A stretch of 42,274 nucleotides of DNA from JAUVAV01 sp965371665 (GCA_965371665.1 CBDUZI010000012.1:1-42274); one strand, 5' to 3'. Positions 1 through 8,955 are shown, counted from the first letter of the stretch. The notes: generated by a model not told the origin, from the sequence alone. Numbers and translations: made by a program.

Positions 1-20
1 CACAGTAAAAGTAGTTTTAG

Positions 21-48
21 TTGACGATGTTGCAATATGAGTTACAAT
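21..48 (+). promoter_or_regulatory. possible sigma70-type promoter
   Basis: TTGACG at 21-26 and TACAAT at 43-48 are separated by 16 bases and each matches the consensus at five of six positions. It points towards the polysaccharide genes but lies about 300 bases upstream of the first one. A second, weaker pair (TTGACT at 79-84, TAATAA at 101-106) follows. No coding sequence is convincing in 1-354, and AT-rich DNA produces such matches by chance. Confidence 0.3.
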
Positions 49-194
49 CTGCCTAATTACTGCAAAACATACGAAAATTTGACTTTTATTAAAAAATTTG
101 TAATAATACATGAGATTTGGGGTCGAATTTTAGTTGTTAAAACAGAAATTCAAAGGGAGTGTCGTCAAAAGATATTTTCAGCCAAAATTCGTGA

Positions 195-281
195 GTCATC
201 CCGAGTGAAACGAGGGAACTCCAAGAAAATGCTTGATTAGCAGGGGTTCTATGAGATTCCTTGGCAAAGCCTCGGAATGAC
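195..281. repeat. palindromic intergenic repeat (GTCATCCC...GGAATGAC type)
   Basis: The ends GTCATCCCGAG and CTCGGAATGAC are imperfect inverted copies, so the 87-base unit can fold into a long hairpin. It belongs to the same broad class as the inner cores near 6257, 13114, 17942, 37031 and 38523. It is non-coding. The rest of 1-354 shows no recognisable gene, only AT-rich sequence with possible promoters. Confidence 0.7.
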
Positions 282-354
282 ATAATTAGTGAAATGATTC
301 AAAAACGCTTATGGGAGATAGTTCCTTAAGAAAAAATACGAGGAGGGTTAATCC

Positions 355-1296
355 TTGGAATACTTAAAAGGTAAACGCGTAGTAGTTACCGGTGGAGCGG
401 GGTTTCTGGGTTCTCATCTAGTAGAGCAGTTGGAGTCCCAGGAATGTGAGCAGGTATTTATTCCCAGGATTGAAGATTTTGATCTTACGCGGGAAGCGGA
501 TATCCAGAGGCTTTATCGTGAAGCCCAGCCGCATACAGTTATCCATTTGGCCGCTGTAGTGGGCGGGATCGGAGCGAACCGGGAAAACCCGGGGAAATAT
601 TTTTATGACAACCTAATGATGGGTGTTCAACTTATGGAAATTGCGCGTCAGCATAAAGTGGAAAAATTTGTGGCTATCGGCACTATATGCGCCTATCCTA
701 AATTTACTCCGGTTCCCTTTAAAGAAAAAGACCTCTGGGACGGTTATCCCGAGGAAACCAACGCGCCTTACGGGCTGGCAAAAAAAATGCTACTGGTTCA
801 AGCGCAGGCATATCGGCAGCAATATGGGTTTAACGCGGTTTACTTGCTGCCAGTGAATCTTTACGGTCCGCGTGATAATTTTGATCCGGGATCTTCGCAT
901 GTTATCCCGGCACTGATTAAAAAATGTATAGAAGCGAAAAAACAGGGAGATAAAGAAATTGTGGTATGGGGTGATGGCTCGCCCACGCGGGAGTTTTTAT
1001 ATGTGGAAGATGCAGCGCGGGGGATTATAATGGCGACCCAGAAGTATGATGGTTCTGAACCGGTTAATCTGGGTGCGGGCAAGGAAATCTCGATAAAAGA
1101 TTTAGTTAACTTGCTAGCGAAATTAACCGGGTTTACAGGAAACATTGTCTGGGATGCCTCAAAGCCCAATGGGCAGCCTCGGCGTTGTTTGGATACGCAG
1201 AGGGCGTATACCGCGTTCGGGTTTAAGTCGGAAAAGGAATTTGACGAAGGGCTTAAAGAAACTATTAATTGGTATCTTAATAAAGGCCGGTGCTAG
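355..1296 (+). CDS. fcl: GDP-L-fucose synthase-like NAD(P)-dependent epimerase/reductase
   Basis: This is a short-chain dehydrogenase of the extended type, closest in sequence pattern to GDP-L-fucose synthase, which turns GDP-4-keto-6-deoxymannose into GDP-L-fucose in the cytoplasm. The nucleotide-binding glycines are in TGGAGFLGSHL (about residues 12-22), the catalytic Tyr-Lys pair is in YGLAKK (Y139, K143), and the family's length of about 310 residues fits. The E. coli-type GSSC catalytic segment reads GTIC here (109-112), so the usual serine is replaced, as in a bacterial subfamily with the motif GTICAYPK. The start is TTG with AGGAGG at 341-346, eight bases upstream. No GDP-mannose dehydratase gene is in the window, so the substrate supply must come from elsewhere. 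The exact substrate is an inference. Confidence 0.85.
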   Translation: MEYLKGKRVVVTGGAGFLGSHLVEQLESQECEQVFIPRIEDFDLTREADIQRLYREAQPHTVIHLAAVVGGIGANRENPGKYFYDNLMMGVQLMEIARQHKVEKFVAIGTICAYPKFTPVPFKEKDLWDGYPEETNAPYGLAKKMLLVQAQAYRQQYGFNAVYLLPVNLYGPRDNFDPGSSHVIPALIKKCIEAKKQGDKEIVVWGDGSPTREFLYVEDAARGIIMATQKYDGSEPVNLGAGKEISIKDLVNLLAKLTGFTGNIVWDASKPNGQPRRCLDTQRAYTAFGFKSEKEFDEGLKETINWYLNKGRC

Positions 1297-1332
1297 CAGA
1301 TATTGTGCTGGTTGAAAAAATATGGAGGGTGT

Positions 1333-2109
1333 ATGGAACGAGAAGCTGATTTGAAAGATTATTTTCAACTTTTTTGGAAATACCGAATTGTCATATTATG
1401 GACCGTATCAGTCAGTATGGCTTTAGCTTTACTGATTATTTTTTTAGGTCCTAAGATGTATAGCGTTGATCTATTTTTGAAAACAGGCAGCGTTGTTGAA
1501 ATTGGTGCGGAAGAACCAAAAATCCGTCTTATCGAAAATCCCGGGGCTTCGGTTGAGCGTTTGCGGACGATTTATAAGTTGGAAAATAATGTAAGCGCGT
1601 TATTGCCCGCACCTATTATTTATATTAAGGTGAAGACGTTTGGTAAGGAAAATTTGAGAAAGAAAACGGAAAAATTAAAGGGAGATATTTTAAAGGAGCA
1701 TCAAGAAATATATGCCAAGCATTATCAAAATTATATGGCTTATGCGAATGCAATGGAAGCTAAAATTAATTTGATTAAGCAGGAAATTATCATTTTAGAG
1801 CAATCTCGTACAGGAGATAAAGCAGCTTCTTTGAGGCAGATTAACTCAGAGGGAAAAAGTATACTTTTGGAGCGAAGGGATTTTCTTTGGGGATTGGAAC
1901 GTGAATTAGCTCAATACCAAAACCTGTTCAAAGAAAAAATAGTTTGCAATTCGGAATATTTAAATATACCTGCAAAAGTGAAAATGGATTTGAGATGGCC
2001 CGTGGTCTTATTGGCTATAAGTTTTGTAGCTAGTGTGATCCTGGTGGTTATTTGGATATTTATTTTAGAGATTCGTTTGCAGACAAAATCAATGAGAATA
2101 CCCCACTAG
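1333..2109 (+). CDS. Wzz-like chain-length regulator (inner membrane)
   Basis: The protein (258 residues from this start) has the architecture of Wzz-type co-polymerases: a short cytoplasmic N-terminus, a membrane helix at about residues 19-39, a charged helical periplasmic region, and a second membrane helix at about 221-244 with a short tail. Such proteins set polymer length together with Wzy. I chose ATG 1333 because GGAGGG (1324-1329) precedes it and the N-terminus then reads straight into the first helix; a TTG at 1303 would add ten residues. No tyrosine kinase domain is attached. The gene is AT-rich compared with the genes after 18 kb. It lies between fcl and a polymerase-like gene, which supports the role. 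Confidence 0.7.
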   Translation: MEREADLKDYFQLFWKYRIVILWTVSVSMALALLIIFLGPKMYSVDLFLKTGSVVEIGAEEPKIRLIENPGASVERLRTIYKLENNVSALLPAPIIYIKVKTFGKENLRKKTEKLKGDILKEHQEIYAKHYQNYMAYANAMEAKINLIKQEIIILEQSRTGDKAASLRQINSEGKSILLERRDFLWGLERELAQYQNLFKEKIVCNSEYLNIPAKVKMDLRWPVVLLAISFVASVILVVIWIFILEIRLQTKSMRIPH

Positions 2110-2155
2110 TAAAAAATGCGCCTATCTTTTTTAAATCACGGTTAAGGAAATTTCG

Positions 2156-3490
2156 ATGGATACTATTATCTTTTTTGTTCTTCCATTAATTCTGATTCCT
2201 ATTTATATTCAAAAACCAGCTTGGGGATTGGCAATTATTATTGGATTGACGATTTTCTTTCGGGAAGGATGGCATCCGGAATTAACAGAGGTTTGGACGT
2301 TTTATAGCATGAATTTATTAAATATCCGTATTATGGAAGTATTAATTTATACCCTGTTGATAGTGACGGTATTGAATCGAAAGATATTGGGAAAAGCTAA
2401 ATTTTGGATGCCCCCATATAGTGGGATTCTTATGATATTCATGTGTCTCATTCTCGCGGCGGCTTTACACGGTCTTTTACAGGGAGCCACTTTTCGGGCC
2501 GCTTTGGGATATGGAGAGTGGCGTGCTTTGCTAATGGCTATGCTGTTGCTTGTGCTGGTTCCCAATATCCTGGATACACCGGAAAAAGTCCGGAAATTTA
2601 TGAATGGGGTTTTTATTCTGGCCGCGTTGCGGGCTTGTATCGGCGTGGGGGATTATTGGTTGGGCCAGGGTCAGGTCCACGCAACATTGCAGACGCGTGT
2701 TATATTTTGGGATTCAGGAGAAAACATACTGTTTGCGATGCTGATTGTGGTAACCTTGGCAGAATTTTTGATCCGGCGCCCGATAACTGTTTCAACATTG
2801 CTAAGAGGAGCAGCCTGTTTGCCTATGATTTATAGTGTGTTGTTTTCCCTTAGAAGAAATACGTGGTTATTTATAGCGGTTTCAATACTTGTCATGTTTG
2901 TTTTAGTGTCAGTGAAACAGAAAATGCGTTTTGTTTTTGCAGGACTACTAGGGGTGCTTTTATTAAGTGCTGTTTTTATAACCGGTGGAGGTGGAGGCCA
3001 AGTTCAATCCATTGTTAACCGCGCCGGCTCGTTTCTAAATACAAAGACAGATACCAATGCTTTTCATCTCTATGATATTTATGACGCTTTCTTGACCATT
3101 TGTGAGCAGCCCTGGATCGGAGTTGGATTTGGCAATGGATTTACTCGCATTAGAACTCTTCATGGGGTGGGTGCGGAAAATATTTCGCCCAATATTGTAC
3201 ACAACGTATATTTGCATATCTGGGTAAAAATGGGAATTTTGGGGTTGGTGGTATTTTTGCTATTTTGGATTACCTACCTGGCTTATGGAATACAAGGTAT
3301 TTTCTGTATTTCCGATCAGTATAATAAAAGCATAGTTATTGGGTTAATGTCTATAGTTTTTGGATTACTGGCAATGTTTATCTGGGGAACTGATTTATTT
3401 GCCAATACCCGAACACCGATTTTAGTATTTACCTTCTTAGGGATAGTGGGAACCTTTATTCGACCTAATACAAAAGACGCACCCGCCTAG
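2156..3490 (+). CDS. O-antigen polymerase/ligase-like membrane protein (Wzy/WaaL type), copy 1
   Basis: This 444-residue protein is almost entirely hydrophobic, with roughly ten to twelve membrane spans and a larger non-membrane loop around residues 280-350. That loop ends in a short stretch (about 300-335, with PWIGVGFGNGF and then NIVHNVYLHIWVKMG) typical of the O-antigen ligase domain family PF04932, in which a conserved H follows an N. The family joins oligosaccharide units or transfers them to an acceptor on the outer face of the inner membrane. Ligase and polymerase cannot be told apart by sequence. AAGGA at 2144-2148 supports ATG 2156. It sits between the Wzz-like and Wzx-like genes, so polymerase is the likelier role. 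Confidence 0.75.
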   Translation: MDTIIFFVLPLILIPIYIQKPAWGLAIIIGLTIFFREGWHPELTEVWTFYSMNLLNIRIMEVLIYTLLIVTVLNRKILGKAKFWMPPYSGILMIFMCLILAAALHGLLQGATFRAALGYGEWRALLMAMLLLVLVPNILDTPEKVRKFMNGVFILAALRACIGVGDYWLGQGQVHATLQTRVIFWDSGENILFAMLIVVTLAEFLIRRPITVSTLLRGAACLPMIYSVLFSLRRNTWLFIAVSILVMFVLVSVKQKMRFVFAGLLGVLLLSAVFITGGGGGQVQSIVNRAGSFLNTKTDTNAFHLYDIYDAFLTICEQPWIGVGFGNGFTRIRTLHGVGAENISPNIVHNVYLHIWVKMGILGLVVFLLFWITYLAYGIQGIFCISDQYNKSIVIGLMSIVFGLLAMFIWGTDLFANTRTPILVFTFLGIVGTFIRPNTKDAPA

Positions 3491-3539
3491 ATAATATGTC
3501 GCTTTCTCAAACACAAACTGTTCAAAAAAGCAAACTGGG

Positions 3540-5003
3540 ATGTTACGGATGAGCAAAGCCCGGATTATAGCTAAAAATTCATTTTTCCTTTTTCTGGATA
3601 GACTGATACGTGGTTTTTTGCTTATGGCTCTCACCGTATGGGTTGCCCGCGCGTTAGGCGTAAAAGCTTTTGGAGTATATGCTTTAGCGGTTACCATCGG
3701 CGGGATTTTCCGCGTGGTCAATGATTTTGGGATCAGCTTTCGGGCTGCTTATGAAGTGGCAAAAAGTCCCGGGGAGTCTTCGAGAATATTTACCCAGGGT
3801 TTGGCTTTGAAGATAGTGATGTCAATAATCGGCATGACTTGCTTAGTGATAGGCGTGGGATATTGCTATCCGTCACAGGTGCAAAAAGCCATTGGGGTCG
3901 CCGCTTTTGCCTACCTGCTTCTGGGATATATTGAATACGCTAACGCTATTTTTGGCGGGCAGGAGCGGATGGAATATATCTCACTTAATATGGTGTTGCA
4001 TATGAGCCTGGTTTTTTGCTTTATGGGAATGCTGTTGATTATCGGTGTTCGTTCCGCCCCGATTCTGCTTTTCGGACATCTGAGTGCGGGTGTTCTGGGA
4101 ATTCTATTTGCCTGGAATTTACTCAGACGTAAGTTTGATCTAAGGCTGGTTAAGATCAAAGGGCGGGAACTGAAAACATTCCTAATCAAGACTTTGCCGT
4201 TTGGTCTATATTTTTTAAGTGATGTAATTTATTTTCATACGGATATAATAATGCTCTCATTTTATCAGGGTGAACATGCGGTCGGATTGTATCAGTCGGC
4301 CATGAAATTGATCCAATTTGCCGAGGCAGCGCCTTTGCTGTTTGTCAGCGCGCTTTTTCCTACTTTGAGTCGGACATATAAGGGTGCGCCGGAAACAGTA
4401 TCTAAAATACTATCAAAAAGTTCGGGTTACCTTTTCATATTAAGTTTGCCCTTGGCAGTGGGAACATGGTTTTTGAGTGAGGGTATTATATTATACCTAT
4501 TCGGAGCTGAATATGCTTCCGCCGGCCGGGTTTTGAAAATATTGGCGATTATGATACCCTTTAGATATGCGGCGTTTTTATTTGGGACTGCCTTGACGGC
4601 CTCAGGGAAACAGCAAGGCCGTATGATAATGGTTGCCATTACGGCGCTTATAAATATTTGCTTGAATGCGTGGTGGATTCCACTCTGGGGATTAGCGGGC
4701 GCCGCATGTGCCAGCGTGGTCTCGGCTATAATCTTAGCTCTATATTTTGCATATGGCATAAGAAATATTACGCATCTCTCCCAAATATTTTTGAAAGTAT
4801 TTCGGCCTTTAATCGCATGCATAATAATGGGAGGGGGAATTTATTTTGCCCGGACTCAGTATAATATTTTTATCAATATTGCACTGGGTATTGTAATTTA
4901 CACTATAATTATTTTCGCCATCAAGGGGATAAATAAACAAGATCTGGAGATGATAAAAAAAATCTTAACCAGTAGAAAAGATAATGCCGTGAAAGCGGAT
5001 TGA
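3540..5003 (+). CDS. Wzx-like polysaccharide flippase, copy 1
   Basis: The 487-residue protein has about twelve to fourteen hydrophobic segments and the family features of MATE/MOP-type polysaccharide transporters: an N-terminal KARIIAKNSFFLFLDRLIRG segment, ARALGVKAFGVYALA, and a mid-protein FGLYFLSDVIYFHTDIIMLSF. Such proteins flip lipid-linked repeat units across the inner membrane. The start is uncertain: ATG 3540 is the longest, but ATG 3549 has GGGA eight bases upstream and begins MSKARII, which looks more natural. The end overlaps the longest reading of the next GT gene by a few bases. A second flippase is encoded at 22602. Confidence 0.85.
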   Translation: MLRMSKARIIAKNSFFLFLDRLIRGFLLMALTVWVARALGVKAFGVYALAVTIGGIFRVVNDFGISFRAAYEVAKSPGESSRIFTQGLALKIVMSIIGMTCLVIGVGYCYPSQVQKAIGVAAFAYLLLGYIEYANAIFGGQERMEYISLNMVLHMSLVFCFMGMLLIIGVRSAPILLFGHLSAGVLGILFAWNLLRRKFDLRLVKIKGRELKTFLIKTLPFGLYFLSDVIYFHTDIIMLSFYQGEHAVGLYQSAMKLIQFAEAAPLLFVSALFPTLSRTYKGAPETVSKILSKSSGYLFILSLPLAVGTWFLSEGIILYLFGAEYASAGRVLKILAIMIPFRYAAFLFGTALTASGKQQGRMIMVAITALINICLNAWWIPLWGLAGAACASVVSAIILALYFAYGIRNITHLSQIFLKVFRPLIACIIMGGGIYFARTQYNIFINIALGIVIYTIIIFAIKGINKQDLEMIKKILTSRKDNAVKAD

Positions 5004-5032
5004 AGAAATATGCGGGAGAAAAAGAGCTGTCT

Positions 5033-6253
5033 ATGAAAATTCTTTTACTGGGCCATCAAAAACGGTTTTACGGAACCTATTGGCGCTTGAAATTCCTGGC
5101 GCGGGGGCTGGTAAAGCTAAAGCATGACGTAACCATAGCAGCGGTTTCCTGTGACGCGCGTTGGAACCCGCATCGCTCGCAAGAAGATGGAGTGGATATT
5201 TGGGAGGGGCCAAATGTATTGCATGATCTGCCGGGCCAAGGAACCGGCCCCCTGGATATACTGGGTAGGATTAAATTGATTAGCCAAAATCAGTTTGATG
5301 TTATACATGGATTTGAATTCTTCCCCAATATTAGAATTCCCATTAGGCTGACAAATTCCCGAAAAAAAACCTTGGTACTATCGGATTGGTGTGACTGGTA
5401 TAGCCGGGGAGGACTAGGCCCGAGATGGGGGAGATATCCTTGGGTAAAAAAAATGATTTCCCGGCAGGAAGATAATGCAAGAATTAAAAGTCATGGGGTA
5501 ACAGTTATTTCTCGAAAACTCAAGGCGAGAACCCTGCGACTTGGAATCAACCAAGATAAAATACTTTATCTTCCCGGTGGCGCGCCGGTAGATATTATAC
5601 GTGTGGAATGTAAAAAAATGGCGCGCCGGCGATGGAAAATTGATCCCCAAGCTAAAGTAATAGTGTTTATGGGAACAAATCAAGCGGATTTAGATATTCT
5701 GCTGGAGGCCTTTGCCATAGTAGCTAAAAAGGAAGTGCAGAGTCTTTTGCTGCTGGCCGGGCCTAAGAATGAAAAAATGCGCAAAAAAGCATATGCCTTA
5801 GGGATTGAAAAGAATATTATAGAGACAGATATATTCAAATATAGTGATTTATCCTCGATTTTGGCCTGCGCGGATGTTTGTGCGCTTCCGATGCGCGATA
5901 CGGAAGGAAATCAGGCGCGCTGGCCGAATAAAATAGGAGAATATATGGCAGCCGGGCGGCCGATCGTAGCATCCGCGGTAGGTGAAATGAAATATCTGTT
6001 TAAAGAATATCCCATGGGAATTGCGGTGGAACAGGACACGCAGCAATTCGCGAAGGCCCTGATAGCGCTGCTGCCGGATTCAGCTAAAAACCGGGAAATG
6101 GGGAAAGTGGCGCGAAAGGTAGCGGAAGAAATTTTGGCTTGGGATTGTTTAAGTCTGAAACTTGAGGAATTCTATAAAAAAATGCTGTATACTTTGAAGC
6201 GGAGTAACTACTCAGGTATCCCGCCAATTAAGGAAATACGAGGTGTTTTTTAA
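5033..6253 (+). CDS. family 4 glycosyltransferase with transposon-derived C-terminus
   Basis: The protein (406 residues from ATG 5033) is a GT-B fold retaining glycosyltransferase of the GT4/group 1 type. It has an N-terminal MKILLLGHQKRFYGTYWRL, a mid-domain start VIVFMGTNQADLDILL, and the donor-site region NKIGEYMAAGRPIVAS in place of the common E-x7-E signature. It is a paralogue of the gene at 16721, which shares the segments around NK(I/V)G(E/D)YMA and the DWxDWxxRGG motif. The TTG at 5000 overlapping the flippase would add eleven residues before the natural start. The last 16 codons and the stop lie inside a small inverted-repeat element (6204-6348). Without it the protein would end KRT, one codon after the insertion point. 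The sugar is unknown. Confidence 0.85.
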   Translation: MKILLLGHQKRFYGTYWRLKFLARGLVKLKHDVTIAAVSCDARWNPHRSQEDGVDIWEGPNVLHDLPGQGTGPLDILGRIKLISQNQFDVIHGFEFFPNIRIPIRLTNSRKKTLVLSDWCDWYSRGGLGPRWGRYPWVKKMISRQEDNARIKSHGVTVISRKLKARTLRLGINQDKILYLPGGAPVDIIRVECKKMARRRWKIDPQAKVIVFMGTNQADLDILLEAFAIVAKKEVQSLLLLAGPKNEKMRKKAYALGIEKNIIETDIFKYSDLSSILACADVCALPMRDTEGNQARWPNKIGEYMAAGRPIVASAVGEMKYLFKEYPMGIAVEQDTQQFAKALIALLPDSAKNREMGKVARKVAEEILAWDCLSLKLEEFYKKMLYTLKRSNYSGIPPIKEIRGVF

Positions 6254-6356
6254 GGCCGTCACCCCGGCGAAAGCCGGGGTCTAGATGAATTTGCCTTATA
6301 AAACCTCTGGATTCAGGCTTTCGCCGGAATGACGACCTGAGTAGTTACGAAGCGGA
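6196..6356. mobile_element. 145-bp miniature inverted-repeat element with 8-bp target duplication (IS66-like ends)
   Basis: The element spans 6204-6348. Its ends are perfect inverted repeats, GTAACTACTCAGGT (6204-6217) and its complement (6335-6348). It is flanked by perfect direct repeats GAAGCGGA at 6196-6203 and 6349-6356. Inside is a second imperfect palindrome of the GTCACCCCGG...CCGGAATGAC type (6257-6334). An 8-bp duplication and ends starting GTAA are the known signature of IS66-family transposition, so mobilisation by an IS66 transposase elsewhere in the genome is a reasonable inference. No transposase is encoded. Removing the element and one repeat restores a stop codon one codon after the insertion point in the upstream glycosyltransferase gene. 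Confidence 0.85.
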
Positions 6357-6415
6357 CATGAATTCCAAAAGGGACAAATTAATTTTCCTGGCTGAACACC
6401 AAAGGAGAAATTGTT

Positions 6416-7339
6416 ATGCGCAAGATGATTAAACAAATATATCAACGATACAGAAAAAGTATGCTGGATAGACTGGAAAATCAACAAGCGACAAATGCTG
6501 TTTTATTAGGAGCATTAAATATACAAAGAATAAAATCTATGGGTCGGATTGAATACCTGGAAGATGCTGAATTTAAAGTGTTTTCGCAATGCGGTGAAGA
6601 CGGCATTATTCAATATTTGATAAGCCGAATACCTATTCCTAATAAAATATTCGTGGAGTTTGGGGTGGAGAATTATACGGAATCCAATACCAGATATCTT
6701 CTGATAAACGATAATTATACCGGGTTAGTTATCGATGGGGATAAAAGGCATATTGAATATATTAAAGACGATCCTATTTATTGGCGGCATGAATTAAATG
6801 CGATTTGTGAATTTATAACCAAGGAAAACATAAATACTATTATTAAAGATAATGAAATATGCGGTGACATAGGAATTATGAGTATTGATTTAGATGGGAA
6901 TGACTATTGGATATGGCAAACCATAGATGTCGTAAGTCCTAGAATTGTGGTTTGCGAATATAACAGCATTTTTGGGGCGGATTATGCCCTGACGGTGCCA
7001 TATAATAAAAACTTTAATAGAACGTATGCTCATTTTTCGAATTTATACTTTGGGGCTTCTTTGAAAGCCTTGTGTCAGTTGGCGGAAGAGAAAGGGTATG
7101 ACTTTGTCGGCTCCAATAGTACCGGCAGCAATGCCTTCTTTGTACGAAAGGATGTATCGCAAGGGGTTAGGAAATGCTCGGTAAAAGAAGGATATGTTAT
7201 AAGTAAGCTTAGAGAGGCTCGGGATGAAAAAGGAAATTTAACCTATATTTCAAAAGAGGAAAGAATTAAAACCATAGCGGATATGGATGTGGTTGATATA
7301 AATGCGAAAAAAATTATAAAAATAAAAGAGGTGATTTAA
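6416..7339 (+). CDS. FkbM-like methyltransferase-fold protein
   Basis: This 307-residue protein shows the pattern FSQCGEDGIIQYLI, FVEFGVENYTESNTRYLL, MSIDLDGNDYWIW and FGADYALTVPY. It is found in a widespread family usually annotated as FkbM-like or hypothetical and common in polysaccharide loci. The VEFGV segment sits where a SAM-binding motif I would be, but the classical glycine-rich loop is weak, so methyl transfer is not proven. AAGGAGA (6402-6408) supports ATG 6416. There is no signal peptide or membrane segment. The gene is AT-rich and follows directly on the transposed element, which may separate it from the promoter driving the genes upstream. Its acceptor, probably a sugar hydroxyl, is unknown. 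Confidence 0.6.
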   Translation: MRKMIKQIYQRYRKSMLDRLENQQATNAVLLGALNIQRIKSMGRIEYLEDAEFKVFSQCGEDGIIQYLISRIPIPNKIFVEFGVENYTESNTRYLLINDNYTGLVIDGDKRHIEYIKDDPIYWRHELNAICEFITKENINTIIKDNEICGDIGIMSIDLDGNDYWIWQTIDVVSPRIVVCEYNSIFGADYALTVPYNKNFNRTYAHFSNLYFGASLKALCQLAEEKGYDFVGSNSTGSNAFFVRKDVSQGVRKCSVKEGYVISKLREARDEKGNLTYISKEERIKTIADMDVVDINAKKIIKIKEVI

Positions 7340-7380
7340 CCCTGCGGTCACTTAACTTATCCTCGCCGGCAAAAGAATGC

Positions 7381-7488
7381 CTTGAGATGATCGGCAGGAT
7401 ACAACTATGAAATAAAGAGCAATTTGAGGTTATTCCTGGATTTGAAATTTTTCCAAATATTGAATATTTCAGCCGGCTATCGAATTAA
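7381..7488 (+). pseudogene. remnant of a GT4 glycosyltransferase gene related to the one at 5033
   Basis: Read from 7381 in one frame, the sequence gives LEMIGRIQL, a stop (TGA 7408), then QFEVIPGFEIFPNI and a further stop (TAA 7486). This matches the segment LDILGRIKL...QFDVIHGFEFFPNI of the GT4 at 5033 at equivalent spacing, with most nucleotides conserved across about 80 bases. Sequence outside this block is not recognisable as the same gene. It is therefore a decayed fragment of a duplicated glycosyltransferase. A short open frame overlapping it in another phase (7424-7615) is not a gene. Confidence 0.7.
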
Positions 7489-7621
7489 AGGAAAGCTCCT
7501 TCCCAAAAACGATTTGGCACGCAAGAAAGCACATGAGGTTGGACATGAAAAACAACTGTCTGAGGTATTTAGAAAAGCAGATGAGTCAGCAAACGTTGCA
7601 AGGTCATGGAAATAAAACATC

Positions 7622-8728
7622 ATGAAGATATTATATGATCATCAAATATTCAGCACCCAATATTTTGGGGGGATTTCGCGTTATTTTTATGAATTGATGA
7701 ATTGTTTTAAAAAAGATGCTGAGGTTGATTATGAGGTGGCGTTAAAATACACTCATAACCAATACTTGAAAAACAGTGCTAAGGGAAAGTACTGTGAATT
7801 GTTGGGCAATATCAGATTCAAAGGTAAACGGAGATTACAGTATTTAATTAATCAGCATATCAGCCGGGTAAGTATTAAAAAACAAAAATTTGATATTTTA
7901 CATCCGACTTATTATGATCCCTATATGCTTAAAGCTATCCGGAAGAAACCTTTGGTGTTAACGATATATGATATGATTCATGAAATATTCCCGGAATTAT
8001 TCGGAAAGCAAGACAGAACCAGTGAGAAAAAAAGAGTGCTCGCTGAAAAAGCCGCGAAAATTATCGCGATTTCGGAAACTACTAAAAAAGATATAATCAG
8101 ATTTTACCACCTGGATGAATCGGTAGTCACGGTTGTTCCGCTGGGGTATAAGTTTCAGAAACGAACCAGCGAAGGCATCACAAGCAGGATTAGATTGCCG
8201 GAAAAATATATGTTATATGTTGGTGAACGTTATGTGTATAAAAATTTCAGATCGTTTATCAAAGCCCTGGCAAAGTTTATAAGTGGGCGGGATGATTTGC
8301 ATGTTATTTGTGCCGGAGGTGGTGATTTTACAAAAGAAGAGAGGCATTTATTTAAAACTTTAAAATTGTCTGATCGTATTAAACAATGGTCTGTCAATGA
8401 CGATATGCTGGCATTATTGTATAAAAAGGCGGCGTTTTTTATATTTCCTTCGCTTTACGAAGGATTTGGGCTGCCGGTGCTTGAAGCCTTTGCAAATGAA
8501 TGCCCGGTTCTGGTTTCTCGTGTTGGTTCATTGCCGGAAGTTGCGGGAGACGCAGCTTTGTATTTTGATCCGAAAGATGGGAGTTCCCTGGAAAGTTCCG
8601 TTAACCAAATTATTAATAATGATAATTTAAGAAAGGAAATAGTGGCAAAGGGGATTGCCCGGCTTAAGCGCTTCACTTGGGAAAAGACAGCCGAAGCAAC
8701 AAAAGGTGTTTACCTAAGCATTAAGTAA
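7622..8728 (+). CDS. family 4 glycosyltransferase
   Basis: A 368-residue GT-B enzyme of the GT4 family, resembling mannosyltransferases of O-antigen and exopolysaccharide clusters. It begins MKILYDHQIFSTQYFGGISRY, whose glycine-rich loop belongs to the acceptor domain. The donor domain starts near YMLYVGERYVYKNFRSFIKA, and the nucleotide-sugar site is EGFGLPVLE (the E-x7-E signature), followed by GSLPEVAGDAALYFDP. No membrane segment is present, so it should act at the cytoplasmic face of the membrane on a lipid-linked acceptor. The ribosome site is weak (GGAA about ten bases before ATG). The gene is AT-rich and follows the GT4 remnant. The sugar cannot be told from the sequence. Confidence 0.85.
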   Translation: MKILYDHQIFSTQYFGGISRYFYELMNCFKKDAEVDYEVALKYTHNQYLKNSAKGKYCELLGNIRFKGKRRLQYLINQHISRVSIKKQKFDILHPTYYDPYMLKAIRKKPLVLTIYDMIHEIFPELFGKQDRTSEKKRVLAEKAAKIIAISETTKKDIIRFYHLDESVVTVVPLGYKFQKRTSEGITSRIRLPEKYMLYVGERYVYKNFRSFIKALAKFISGRDDLHVICAGGGDFTKEERHLFKTLKLSDRIKQWSVNDDMLALLYKKAAFFIFPSLYEGFGLPVLEAFANECPVLVSRVGSLPEVAGDAALYFDPKDGSSLESSVNQIINNDNLRKEIVAKGIARLKRFTWEKTAEATKGVYLSIK

Positions 8729-8729
8729 C

Positions 8730-8830
8730 TACGATTAAATTACCCCGCAGGAAAGGGCGGGGAATTTGATCCGAGTTGTAGAAAGTCAATATTTCAATGG
8801 ATTATTCCCTGTGGCTTGCTACAGGGTTAC
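8730..8830 (-). repeat. REPIN-like double hairpin, minus orientation (copy D)
   Basis: Read on the minus strand this region carries the linker TTTCTACAACTCGGATCAAA followed by a CCCCGC...GCGGGG hairpin, and upstream a CCCTGT...ACAGGG hairpin. The linker is the same as in the copies at 14424-14528 and 16465-16565. Right after it, at 8836-8877, is a partial copy of the CCCCCTTT...AAAGGGGG module seen in the 13.2-13.6 kb elements. The remaining bases up to 8955 hold nothing recognisable. Confidence 0.65.
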
Positions 8831-8955
8831 CTTATTGAGTTCCCCCTTTGGAAAAGGGGGCTATAGGGGGATTTTACAAATAATAAATCAAGTTAAAAAG
8901 GATACGGCTGGAATGCTTGGTTTTATTAGAAATATAAACCAAAGGAAAGAAAAGC

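Noticed and set aside
37..240. 67-codon open frame at the window start
   Set aside because: It runs into the palindromic repeat at 195, has no ribosome site and no recognisable motif.
7424..7615. 63-codon open frame
   Set aside because: It overlaps the GT4 remnant in the wrong phase; the homology is in the frame starting at 7381.
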